DNA of 19,109 bases. Source: CAWHPS01 sp963831235 (lineage in GTDB: Bacteria > Fibrobacterota > OXYB2-FULL-49-7 > JAEUSG01). Below the pieces are notes generated by a model. It had not been told where the DNA came from. It saw only the letters and a program-made list of their open reading frames with translations, and ran no database searches. A program made the position numbers and the translations under genes. Of this stretch, positions 8,966-16,322 are shown one piece after another; position 1 is the first letter of the stretch; each line of letters opens with the position of its first letter. The stretch is from the NCBI GenBank assembly GCA_963831235.1, contig CAWHPS010000022.1, forward strand, positions 1 through 19,109. Direction: 5' to 3'.

Positions 8966-9553
8966 ATGTCGTTTGAACCAATTTCAGGCAAAGACTGTAC
9001 CCGTCAGCTTGGTTGGTGGGGGACAAAATGGTGGGAACGATTGGAAACCTGGGCGGATTTATCGGATCGTCTTCCCCGGGGGCTTCGATATGCAAAGGAG
9101 GGGCGGATTCTTGGTGTAAGCGTTGAACCGGGGCGGGTGTACGGGAAAATTAAAGGTTCGAAAGGTCAGTGCTATGATGTCAGAATTTCATCGTTTTTAA
9201 CCAAACCGGGAGTGTCGTATGATCTTGTAAAGGTCTTTCTGGATAAAATTGACGCCTTGGAAATATTATTGTCAGGGGAATTTCCCGAAGCCCTGAGTGA
9301 AGTACTGTTTGACACCAAATTCGGGGTATTTCCGGAAATGTATGAATTGACAATGGATTGTTCGTGTCCGGATAAAAAGTTTAACCAGCTAACAATTTGC
9401 AAACATATAGCCACCCTGCTTTATGGCATCGGCGTAAGGTTTGACAGATCGGCAAAAGAGTTTTTCATTTTTCGAGAAATTCAGTTGGATAAGATTGCGG
9501 AAACAGTGATAGCACAAAAAATTGGGAAAATATCTGCGGCAGGGTTTTATTAA
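8966..9553 (+). CDS. SWIM zinc-finger protein
   Basis: A 195-residue protein from the ATG at 8966. The frame can be extended to a TTG at 8924 (209 residues), but neither start has a good ribosome binding site. The N-terminal WWGTKWWERLE resembles the WWG..W segment of bacterial SWIM proteins that often neighbour SNF2-family helicases. The SWIM signature CxC-x10-CxH is present as C132, C134, C145 and H147, predicted to bind zinc and to contact DNA or protein. No helicase gene is adjacent. An IS1595 element lies immediately upstream, so the original promoter and partner may have been displaced. The domain call is firm; the function is unknown. Confidence 0.8.
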   Translation: MSFEPISGKDCTRQLGWWGTKWWERLETWADLSDRLPRGLRYAKEGRILGVSVEPGRVYGKIKGSKGQCYDVRISSFLTKPGVSYDLVKVFLDKIDALEILLSGEFPEALSEVLFDTKFGVFPEMYELTMDCSCPDKKFNQLTICKHIATLLYGIGVRFDRSAKEFFIFREIQLDKIAETVIAQKIGKISAAGFY

Positions 9554-9621
9554 ATTTAAATTAACATCTTTAGTCTCTTTGTGATAGAAAAGGTTTATTT
9601 TAGATTAAAAACGCCTATAAA

Positions 9622-9649
9622 TGTTCGTCATATACCCTTTTGACGAACA
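9622..9649 (+). promoter_or_regulatory. Palindromic operator candidate
   Basis: A perfect 9-base inverted repeat, TGTTCGTCA and TGACGAACA, is separated by 10 bases. The arm centres are 19 bases apart, close to two DNA turns, as for a dimeric repressor. The right arm overlaps the TTGACG hexamer of the promoter call. A terminator is less likely because no T-run follows. Confidence 0.5.
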
Positions 9650-9667
9650 AAATAGTTTTGTTATAAA
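9640..9667 (+). promoter_or_regulatory. Sigma-70-like promoter for the micro-ORFs
   Basis: TTGACG (9640-9645) and TATAAA (9662-9667) are 16 bases apart, with the -35 box inside the dyad arm. The predicted start near 9674 gives a leader of about 55 bases before the 9729 ATG, which has a strong ribosome binding site. Confidence 0.45.
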
Positions 9668-9728
9668 CATCTTTAATGCGAACCCATATTTATTTGGATT
9701 TTATGGAAAATAAATTATAGGGGATGAA

Positions 9729-9833
9729 ATGGAATTCACGCTGGAAGAATATCCTGCTACAGCTAAGACGGCATTGACTGCCGATATTATCGAAATTGAA
9801 AATGTCGCTGATGAAAAGCCTATGGTAGAATAA
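9729..9833 (+). CDS. Micro-ORF, 34 residues, unknown
   Basis: An acidic 34-residue frame beginning MEFTLEEYPATAK. It follows AGGGGATGAA at good ribosome-binding spacing and lies behind the operator/promoter at 9622-9667. I recognise no family. It could be a genuine small protein, a leader peptide, or the remnant of a longer gene. It is separated by five bases from the next micro-ORF, so the two would share a transcript. Confidence 0.35.
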   Translation: MEFTLEEYPATAKTALTADIIEIENVADEKPMVE

Positions 9834-9838
9834 AAACA

Positions 9839-9985
9839 ATGAACCAGAATCTTGTCGAAATCGCAAAATTCCAAAAGATTAATAAAGAAGACAATTGGCG
9901 GCTCAGTTCGTTCTTGAAATTATACATTCTGACTTCTAATGAAATTGACACATTGGTTCGAAGGCTTTACCAGCAGGTCTCATAA
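9839..9985 (+). pseudogene. 48-residue frame, possible 5' stump of a YkgJ-like gene
   Basis: The frame MNQNLVEIAK... includes NWRLSSFLKLYI and ends EIDTLVRRLYQQVS. From memory, this resembles the N-terminus of YkgJ-type CxxCxxCC iron/zinc-chelating proteins, where a similar segment directly precedes the first cysteines. Here the frame stops before any cysteine and no cysteine cluster follows, so the gene would have lost its functional part. The resemblance is pattern memory, not a search result. Otherwise it is an unassigned small protein. Confidence 0.3.
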
Positions 9986-10039
9986 GCCATTGCCCGTAGG
10001 GTTAAAGTTTAACAACATAAAAAATATTTTTGCTATCAT

Positions 10040-12118
10040 CTAACTCTTCTCTTTCCTCGCTTTCACAAATTTCCCAATTGCTTTCCATTGCTCATCAGAT
10101 AGCCAATCCGGCTTTTCTTTCATTTCCTTAATATCCGCAATAACCTTGTTAATCTGACTAACATACTGCAATCCCAAGAGTTGTGCTGCTCTGATTCTTT
10201 TCATGTCTGGATTAGCTACAACCACTGCTGCCAGTTTGGCCACCTGCTCTTCAAGCCTAAGCTCGCTAAACGGTGTTTCAGTTTTTCGTGTGGAGTGTAT
10301 ATTGTCCACAAGCATTAGTATTTCTCGCGCCTCTTCCGTGCTAATGGATTCCGGCTCATTTCTTTCTTTTTTTACTTTAAGCCTGAAGATAACTTCCGTG
10401 ACAAGTTTCTTCAGATCACGGTGATTACCGTCATAATGCACTATTGAGCGATCGGTAAATGTTTTCCAGGCTTCGGGGAATTTTACCTCAAGCAGACCAT
10501 ATTCCAAGGCGCATAATTGTTTCTTCTTCTCGCTCCAATGAATGCGTAATGCATGTTCAAGCGCTTCCTGATTGGAGATGAGAGGTTTGAGATCAATAGT
10601 AAAAAAATGCGAGATACGGAAATAAATGTCATCTTCAAGGACGTGAGAGGAAATAAGATCAGAAATGTTCTTGTTTGTGGCGAATATAAGTGTCGCGGTA
10701 CATACTTTTTTCTGTTCTTCATCATCCTCGCCACCAAGCGGGTAATATTCATGGGGTTCATCAAGAACCTTGAGGAACTGACCCTGCGCCTCCTTGTCCA
10801 TTCTGTCGATTTCATCCAAAAATACTGTGCCTGTGGCGCAATCTTGGAGAATTCCCGGTTTGTCCCGGTTAGCGCCTGTAAATGTGCCTTTGACATGTCC
10901 GAATACTTGGGACATCATAAGTTCACGTGTAAGCGCCCCGCAATTGACCTCTTTAAAATGATCGTTGCCATTATAGATCCGATTATGGATTGCGTGGGCA
11001 AGTTGCGTTTTTCCCGTGCCGGAAGGACCGGTAATTAGAATCGGATTAGAAGGGGTGTGAAGGAACTTGCTTCGCACTTCTATGTCCTCCACCCGCGTGT
11101 CGGAAACGAGCCACCGGGGATTCTCATCTATTGGCGAATTCCCAAAAACAAGAATCCCTTTTCCAGGTCCGGTCTTTTTCTTGTATGAGGTGCCGTAAAA
11201 GAGCGGTGATTTAAAATCGTTGTTTTTTAGTACCCGTACACAATCATCGAGAATTAATTCTATGGCATGGTCTTTTTCCAAAGCACCCGGATCAAGAAGG
11301 CGCGCTTCGAGTATTTTCGCCAGCCCAGGGCTTTTATTTGTAATCAATTTCAATGTTTCAGCGTAGAAATTTGCCATTTCATCAGGTTCCTGAGGCGCCT
11401 GTCTGAATGCTTCACCACCGTTTGCCTGCCAGAGAGCAATAACACAAGCGGCCCATAGGTCGTCTGCGAGTCTGGGTACTGTGCGATCATAACCTGGTCG
11501 AAGAAAAGAAATTCTCCAGGTAGGATGGTTTGAGAATTGCGCATCGGAACCGTCAAGTCTTCCAGAAAGTCTTGCCAATTTACCATAATTAAGGCCGCTT
11601 ACCCAGGTTTGTCGCGGTATTTTATCTATGGTAATGCAACCGGGATTGAGGAACCCATGGGCAATACTGGTGTCCGCCACTCCTCCGCTATTGCTGTTTA
11701 TTGAAAGAAGGTATTCGCAGATATGAAACAAAGTGCGAATGCAGTTATCCTCATCTTTCAGATCAGCACGTTCAAGCGTCGTATTCGATACACGTACAAT
11801 AAAGCCACAGTTCTTGTCGCCAATTTGCAGACATCCGGCCTTAACAATAGCGCAAGCATGCTGAAGGCTGAGTAAAGATTCCCATTCAGCTGATGAAATA
11901 ACCCATTCTGGATTGAGGGCCGGGGTGTAGATTTCTATTTCAGACAAATCAGAGGTTGATCCTGGCAAAGGGGATATCTTCTTAAGGTTATCAATTCGAG
12001 TACTGATATGTTCATGCTGTATTGTGCCTATGGAAGCATCGAACCCTAGAGTATTAGCGGCTTTTATCAAATCCTCTTTTGCTACTGACCAGATTGTGTT
12101 TTGTGTTTGCATTGCCAT
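10040..12118 (-). CDS. Sigma-54-activator-type AAA+ protein with large unknown N-terminal region
   Basis: A 692-residue protein whose residues 345-580 form a bacterial enhancer-binding-protein AAA+ domain. Visible are Walker A GPSGTGKT (364-371), the sigma-54 contact loop GTFTGA (411-416, a one-residue variant of GAFTGA), Walker B TVFLDEID (431-438), sensor I FATNKN (479-484), the arginine-finger region DDIYFRISHFFTIDLKPL, and sensor II GNHRDLKKL (564-572). The C-terminus near 625-660 has an HTH-like stretch (RIRAAQLLGL...). Residues 1-340 match no response-regulator, GAF or PAS domain I know and are probably the sensor. Start: ATG at 12118 with AAGGGAT upstream. It is the third gene of the minus-strand operon, 108 bases after the GHKL gene, and probably activates the -24/-12 promoter at the operon head. 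RtcR is an analogy for sensor-gated control, not a close match. Confidence 0.85.
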   Translation of the reverse strand: MAMQTQNTIWSVAKEDLIKAANTLGFDASIGTIQHEHISTRIDNLKKISPLPGSTSDLSEIEIYTPALNPEWVISSAEWESLLSLQHACAIVKAGCLQIGDKNCGFIVRVSNTTLERADLKDEDNCIRTLFHICEYLLSINSNSGGVADTSIAHGFLNPGCITIDKIPRQTWVSGLNYGKLARLSGRLDGSDAQFSNHPTWRISFLRPGYDRTVPRLADDLWAACVIALWQANGGEAFRQAPQEPDEMANFYAETLKLITNKSPGLAKILEARLLDPGALEKDHAIELILDDCVRVLKNNDFKSPLFYGTSYKKKTGPGKGILVFGNSPIDENPRWLVSDTRVEDIEVRSKFLHTPSNPILITGPSGTGKTQLAHAIHNRIYNGNDHFKEVNCGALTRELMMSQVFGHVKGTFTGANRDKPGILQDCATGTVFLDEIDRMDKEAQGQFLKVLDEPHEYYPLGGEDDEEQKKVCTATLIFATNKNISDLISSHVLEDDIYFRISHFFTIDLKPLISNQEALEHALRIHWSEKKKQLCALEYGLLEVKFPEAWKTFTDRSIVHYDGNHRDLKKLVTEVIFRLKVKKERNEPESISTEEAREILMLVDNIHSTRKTETPFSELRLEEQVAKLAAVVVANPDMKRIRAAQLLGLQYVSQINKVIADIKEMKEKPDWLSDEQWKAIGKFVKARKEKS

Positions 12119-12226
12119 TTGATTATCCCTTATAAAGTATTTTGATGTTTGAATATAAAAGAATTAGCTGTTGTAAACAATAGTTTTAATGGAATACGTA
12201 GGAACGAATAGGCGTATCGCATCGCT

Positions 12227-14113
12227 TTATCGGTCAGTCTCTGTCATTAACACACTTCTCAAAGCAGCCACAATATCCTGTTCCACATGGTTACGCAGAT
12301 AATAGAACTTTGCCGAATGTGGAATGATTTTCTGTGTACACACAAGTTCATGGGCGATAATCCCCAGCATATAGTACGACCGGTTCTTCTTATTTGACTT
12401 TTTGAGGAGCGTGAAAAGAGGAGAGGAGCTATTCAGGCCTATATACACACGCTCCATAGGCGGCTGCACGGCGATTTCCGCAGGTGTGCGGGAAAGCAGC
12501 CTACCGTTTTCGTCAAAGAGTACGGCAAGCACATTTCGCTCTTCGCCTGAAGCATCGAACAAGCCGATATCGATACGTTTCACGGGAAAAAGGAGGTTCC
12601 TTTTTATTGCTTCGTATACTTCAGGCTTCTTGACCCATTCTGTCATTTCCGTAAGAATGGCTTCCTCTTCTTTGTTAAACTGTACTTTCTGTTGCAGACG
12701 GATATCGCGGATCATCAGTGCCGGATCAATGATGCCTTTTTCAACAAGACTTTTAAGAACATTGGGATTGTTGTGTATGGCATCGAGATCAACCACCATC
12801 CCAGGTGAACAGCCATCCAGCAGTTTATATAGAAAATTGGGTGGCTCATCGAAAGCTTCGGTCTGCGGCGGCAGCACGATAAAGTCGTGTTTATACCGTC
12901 GCCCAAGCCAGGAAAGCGATTCGAGCCGGGTGCAGAAAAAGAGCGGCAAGTCCGGCGTTTTCATCTCCTCAATTTCTTTGAGTGAAAAAAGACCTTTCTT
13001 TCCGTCGATTGCGTACATTTTGGCTTCAAAGAGCACATGCTCAACACTTGCTGCATCAAAGGTATAGGATTTGTCAATAACATTATTGACAAGAGTTCTG
13101 ATTTTCGAGCGAAAGATATACTGGTTAGTCAGCACCAACCGTTCCCATGCTGTTGTTCCTTTCTTATGTTCGTTAAGCGTAGCCAGCAATTTGCCTTTCA
13201 TGATAACGGCCAGTTCCCGCATCATTCTGTGGAAATCGCTGTCGATATAGAATGAGTTTCTGGATAATACCACTGACAGGTTATCACAGTTGATATCTAT
13301 CGCGTATCCGGGCAGATAAGGAAAATCATCGTAGTCCTCGATGCTTTTGTAATGCCCGTCAGGTTTCTGGAGTGTATCCAATGTTGCCGATGCCACGTAG
13401 CAATACTTGCAAAGGACACGGACCCATGGAAATGAAGACTGATGGATTCGTCCACGCGCATGCTCTGTTTGGAAATGGTGCACGCCGGATGCTTTGTCCC
13501 AGATGGAAGGATACTTTTTGTTGTTGATAATTACCTGGTATGGATAGAATTCCGATCGCGCTTCAATCCATGACTTGCACTTTCCAGGCGCTCTTGTGTT
13601 GTTGAATTGAGCATAAACGCGCGTAGAATAAGAGAGCTTTTCATTAAGCATTCGCGATGTAATTACTGGTGGTTTGTCAGGATCGTTAACGGTAAAGGTC
13701 AGTTCCACGGAAGATTCTTCGCAACGGGTGGTAACCACCACCTGTCGTGTTCCCAGTGCCGGGTTGAACAGACTGCAGAACCCAACGCCAAATTGCCCAA
13801 TCTTTTTGTCGTCGAAGCTTTTGTCCGAGCCTCCTAGCGTCAGCAGGCAATCAATTCGGTTCAGCGACATGCCTTCGCCCCAATCGGTCACCATCACGCT
13901 GTTTTCGCTGAAATCAATGGCGATTTTGACCTTTTCCCTCGGAATATCATTGGGATATGCGTCAACAGCATTTGAGATTATCTCCTCAAGCCCGCGCGCC
14001 GGATCGTTGGCAAACTGTCGCGAGGTCAGTTTTCGCCAAGCCTCATCCACGTTAACCTGATACAAATTCCCTTTACGCTCGATAACTTCAATGCATTGAT
14101 CTGTTGTTTTCAT
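12227..14113 (-). CDS. GHKL/Hsp90-like ATPase, first type, with degenerate zincin-like C-terminus
   Basis: A 628-residue protein with an N-terminal GHKL ATP-binding fold. The N-box LEEIISNAVDAY gives E44 (catalytic), N48 (Mg) and D51. The G1 box is DWGEGM (77-82) and the G2 box GQFGVGF (106-112), with a lid of about 25 residues between. The middle region (about 130-330) looks like the transducer of Hsp90/MutL-type ATPases. The C-terminal half is unfamiliar. Near the end, HELVC (588-592) followed by PHSAKF (598-603) resembles HExxH...HxxxF of SprT-like zinc peptidases with the second His replaced by Cys. No membrane segment or His-kinase phosphoacceptor is seen, so a sensor kinase is unlikely. 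ATG at 14113 with GGGAG eight bases upstream. It begins 57 bases after the preceding GHKL gene ends. Confidence 0.85.
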   Translation of the reverse strand: MKTTDQCIEVIERKGNLYQVNVDEAWRKLTSRQFANDPARGLEEIISNAVDAYPNDIPREKVKIAIDFSENSVMVTDWGEGMSLNRIDCLLTLGGSDKSFDDKKIGQFGVGFCSLFNPALGTRQVVVTTRCEESSVELTFTVNDPDKPPVITSRMLNEKLSYSTRVYAQFNNTRAPGKCKSWIEARSEFYPYQVIINNKKYPSIWDKASGVHHFQTEHARGRIHQSSFPWVRVLCKYCYVASATLDTLQKPDGHYKSIEDYDDFPYLPGYAIDINCDNLSVVLSRNSFYIDSDFHRMMRELAVIMKGKLLATLNEHKKGTTAWERLVLTNQYIFRSKIRTLVNNVIDKSYTFDAASVEHVLFEAKMYAIDGKKGLFSLKEIEEMKTPDLPLFFCTRLESLSWLGRRYKHDFIVLPPQTEAFDEPPNFLYKLLDGCSPGMVVDLDAIHNNPNVLKSLVEKGIIDPALMIRDIRLQQKVQFNKEEEAILTEMTEWVKKPEVYEAIKRNLLFPVKRIDIGLFDASGEERNVLAVLFDENGRLLSRTPAEIAVQPPMERVYIGLNSSSPLFTLLKKSNKKNRSYYMLGIIAHELVCTQKIIPHSAKFYYLRNHVEQDIVAALRSVLMTETDR

Positions 14114-14170
14114 AGCAATTACTCCCAGTCAAGGTGATCGTCGTTCCAATAACATTTTCCGGCTGAATCA

Positions 14171-16006
14171 TTATTGCCCGGTCTTTTGCGGGGTGGCCCG
14201 GATTCCACCTCCACGCAGCTGGCCGATGGCATCGTGCAACACCAGCGCTTCGCAGGCATCGTAGTTCAAGTGTTTGAAACAATCCATCCGGTCTGAAAGA
14301 ATGAGTTCCCGCAAGCACCAGTGGGCTGCAAGGTCAGGATCCTTTGCCGCGAATGCCAGATGATTCTGTATCTCAGGATGGTTCAGGTTAAGATTAATAG
14401 TAGTGTCTTTGATCTGGAATTTAATGGTTGATACCTGGGTCTTTCCGTCCAGCCGGACCAATCGTGTCAATTTGAATCGAATATCGGGTAAGTCTGGATA
14501 TTGCGTAGGTTCATAGTCATCTGTTTCATTGGTATTGCCGGAAGGCCACCCCCCTTTGCTGCCGGAGCCTACCCCGTTTGAGTGGGAAGACTTGCTTTTT
14601 TCTATTATTTCTTCCATTTCTTTAGCGCCGGAGAGCAGTACAAGCGATTCCTGGAACCGCCGTTCCAGTGCAGACAGTCCTGCCTGATTGCTATCAGCCG
14701 GGGCTTCAATCGCTTCATCCTCGTACTTGACGCGCTTAAAAGGTGCAAACTGGTCTTCAAGGAATTTCTCCATCCGAGAGGTCATTCTTTTCTCATCAAT
14801 AACGATATCATGCCCGGTTACTCCATCGAATTCATCGCCCCCGCATTTGCAAATTAAAAGTGAACCATGTTTGTGACGGGCGCCGCGCACTTGCTTGATT
14901 GTCGCTAGCCCAAACGGCAGCACCGGAATAAGAGGCAGGTTCTGCGCAGGCGCAAAGTCCGGGACTATACGCAGGTAATCTATCACGATATTCGTTGCAT
15001 GTTCAAAAGAAAGCTCCCGCCACAACAGGTCTTCGTGACCAATCTGACAACAGATTTTATCGATAATACCAGGCAGGACATCTGTTGTCAGGTGGGAGCA
15101 TATCTGCTGATAGGCGGAATCTTCGATAACATCGTTTCGGGAAATAGGGAGCTTTAGAGCATGGCTGTCCACCATTATCGCGAGGTTGTCCAAATCCCAT
15201 TGCCAGTTGCCGAAATTGTTCTTTTCAGCGACAAATATCCCACATTGATACAGCATGACACCCGATTCATGGCCAAAACGGTAATGGAACGTCGTCTGAG
15301 TGTCTTCAACGCTGATGGTCCCGCAGGGAACCCATCCGTCGAGTTCTGGTCGCACGGTGAGCGATTGAGGAACGAATTGCTTGGTTTCTTCGTTCCATAC
15401 ATCAACAATAACCGGCTTGGCAAGGTATCGGCAAAATTTGCGAACAATCCTTTGTGCGGCGGAGAGTTTTTGCTTGAGTGTATCAAGAGGTTTATCGCTT
15501 TTCCACAGAAGTGTTATTGTGGTTCCTTTTTGGGGCGAGGCGCATGTGAACCTTCGAATTGTACCATCGTTCACAGATGCCATTTGCAGTTCTGTGCGTT
15601 CGTGTCCATTGCATGTGTCAACGATATATACTCCGAGTTCGCGGTCCGCCCAAGGGGAAAGTTTTCCTACCCCATGTTTCCCGACGGATAGATTTTTACC
15701 GTCTTTATGCGACTCGAATACAGTCAGGTAGCTTTGTATATCGGCATAGTTCATTCCCTTGCCATTGTCTATGAATCGAAGCCTGGCGTATTTAGATTCC
15801 CCATCCTCCCAGACATCGCCTTTGATCTGAATGCGTGTTGCACCTGCGTCAAGCCCGTTGGCAACCAACTCCCGGGAATATTCATCGGGGTTGGAAAACT
15901 GTCTGCGGATTGATTCCACAAGATGATTAGCATCGGCTTTGATGTTTTGGCTGGTTATAGCAGTTATTCTTTGTTCAAGTGATAGTGCAGTTGTTGCATC
16001 TGGCAT
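14171..16006 (-). CDS. GHKL/Hsp90-like ATPase, second type; head gene of the operon
   Basis: A 611-residue protein when started at the ATG at 16006. The frame is open to an ATG at 16081, but only 16006 has a strong ribosome binding site (AAAGGGGT), and the -24/-12 promoter lies inside the longer version. The N-terminal ATP site is clear: N-box SRELVANGLDAGA (E46, N50, D53), G1 DNGKGM (80-85) and G2 VGKHGVGKLS (108-117). The middle region includes a pattern like the S5-fold transducer of Hsp90/MutL relatives. A low-complexity Ser/Gly-rich linker near 480-505 precedes a small C-terminal domain. It differs strongly from the neighbouring GHKL protein beyond the ATP site, so the pair is not a recent duplication. 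No kinase dimerisation/phosphoacceptor domain is seen. Role unknown; context suggests a stress or defence machine. Confidence 0.85.
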   Translation of the reverse strand: MPDATTALSLEQRITAITSQNIKADANHLVESIRRQFSNPDEYSRELVANGLDAGATRIQIKGDVWEDGESKYARLRFIDNGKGMNYADIQSYLTVFESHKDGKNLSVGKHGVGKLSPWADRELGVYIVDTCNGHERTELQMASVNDGTIRRFTCASPQKGTTITLLWKSDKPLDTLKQKLSAAQRIVRKFCRYLAKPVIVDVWNEETKQFVPQSLTVRPELDGWVPCGTISVEDTQTTFHYRFGHESGVMLYQCGIFVAEKNNFGNWQWDLDNLAIMVDSHALKLPISRNDVIEDSAYQQICSHLTTDVLPGIIDKICCQIGHEDLLWRELSFEHATNIVIDYLRIVPDFAPAQNLPLIPVLPFGLATIKQVRGARHKHGSLLICKCGGDEFDGVTGHDIVIDEKRMTSRMEKFLEDQFAPFKRVKYEDEAIEAPADSNQAGLSALERRFQESLVLLSGAKEMEEIIEKSKSSHSNGVGSGSKGGWPSGNTNETDDYEPTQYPDLPDIRFKLTRLVRLDGKTQVSTIKFQIKDTTINLNLNHPEIQNHLAFAAKDPDLAAHWCLRELILSDRMDCFKHLNYDACEALVLHDAIGQLRGGGIRATPQKTGQ

Positions 16007-16048
16007 GGGCACCCCTTTAGTTAACATTTTGTCGACTTCTATAACAAA

Positions 16049-16064
16049 TGCAACCATCATGCCA
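16049..16064 (-). promoter_or_regulatory. Sigma-54 (-24/-12) promoter of the GHKL-GHKL-AAA+ operon
   Basis: On the minus strand the site reads TGGCATGATGGTTGCA, against the consensus TGGCACG-N4-TTGCW. The GG and GC dinucleotides have the required spacing, and only one base of the defined positions differs. The predicted transcription start is near 16038, giving a leader of about 32 bases that contains AAAGGGGT and leads to the ATG at 16006. The operon itself encodes a sigma-54-activator-type AAA+ protein, which makes the site much more credible than an isolated match. Confidence 0.75.
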
Positions 16065-16122
16065 TGTTTGTAAAAGCGCAAAATTGCTGGATTTTAGCAT
16101 TGAATGTTTTGGATTTATGTTT

Positions 16123-16144
16123 CAAATCATTCCGGAATATTTGG
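16123..16144. promoter_or_regulatory. Palindrome, possible activator site B
   Basis: ATTCCGGAAT (16129-16138) is a perfect 10-base palindrome. It is flanked by CAAAT and ATTTG, which extend the symmetry with one unpaired C on the left. Its centre is about 95 bases upstream of the predicted sigma-54 start, a normal place for an enhancer-binding site. Confidence 0.35.
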
Positions 16145-16157
16145 CAACCTTAGAAGA

Positions 16158-16181
16158 TGTGGATAGTTCAAAGAATCCACA
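16158..16181. promoter_or_regulatory. Dyad, possible activator site A between the divergent genes
   Basis: TGTGGAT and ATCCACA form a perfect 7-base inverted repeat separated by 10 bases. The centre is about 132 bases upstream of the predicted sigma-54 start and about 150 bases before the TIR start codon. It could serve as an enhancer for the operon, a control site for the TIR gene, or both. Binding by the AAA+ protein is inference. Confidence 0.45.
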
Positions 16182-16265
16182 GAAAACGTTATGGCAGGAT
16201 ATTTGATTGTAAATTATGATGGCTACGGAGCCGATTTTTAGTGTGCTATGATATTAGCGATTGTT

Positions 16266-16295
16266 TTGAACTGAATAGGATCGGATATATATATT
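16266..16295 (+). promoter_or_regulatory. Possible sigma-70 promoter of the TIR gene
   Basis: TTGAAC (16266-16271) and TATATT (16290-16295) are 18 bases apart, about 28 bases before the start codon. An extended -10-like TGCTATGAT (16244-16252) lies further upstream as an alternative. The region is AT-rich, so either could be chance. Confidence 0.3.
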
Positions 16296-16322
16296 CTTTC
16301 ATCCAAATAGAAAGGGTTTCGC

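Larger units (their letters stand above)
9554..10039. other. Intergenic region with operator, promoter and two micro-ORFs
   Basis: This 486-base gap lies between the SWIM gene and the end of the AAA+ gene. It holds a 28-base dyad overlapping a sigma-70-like promoter (9622-9667) and then two short frames in the same direction (9729-9833 and 9839-9985). After 9985 I see only AT-rich sequence with a short palindrome (GTTAAAGTTTAAC). No RNA gene is recognisable. Confidence 0.5.

Noticed and set aside
12402..13067. 221-residue plus-strand frame
   Set aside because: Lies entirely antisense to the first GHKL gene, whose motifs are intact; the Ser/Arg-rich composition is typical of a shadow frame.
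15161..15691. 176-residue plus-strand frame
   Set aside because: Antisense to the second GHKL gene, with no domain of its own.
12227..16006. Reading the two GHKL proteins as sensor histidine kinases
   Set aside because: The ATP site is N-terminal, with no phosphoacceptor His domain and no membrane or sensor segment before it; the layout is Hsp90/MutL-like.
16192..16207. Sigma-54-like site on the plus strand before the TIR gene (TGGCAGG-N4-TTGAT)
   Set aside because: The essential GC at -12 is GA, and the leader would be over 100 bases; probably chance.
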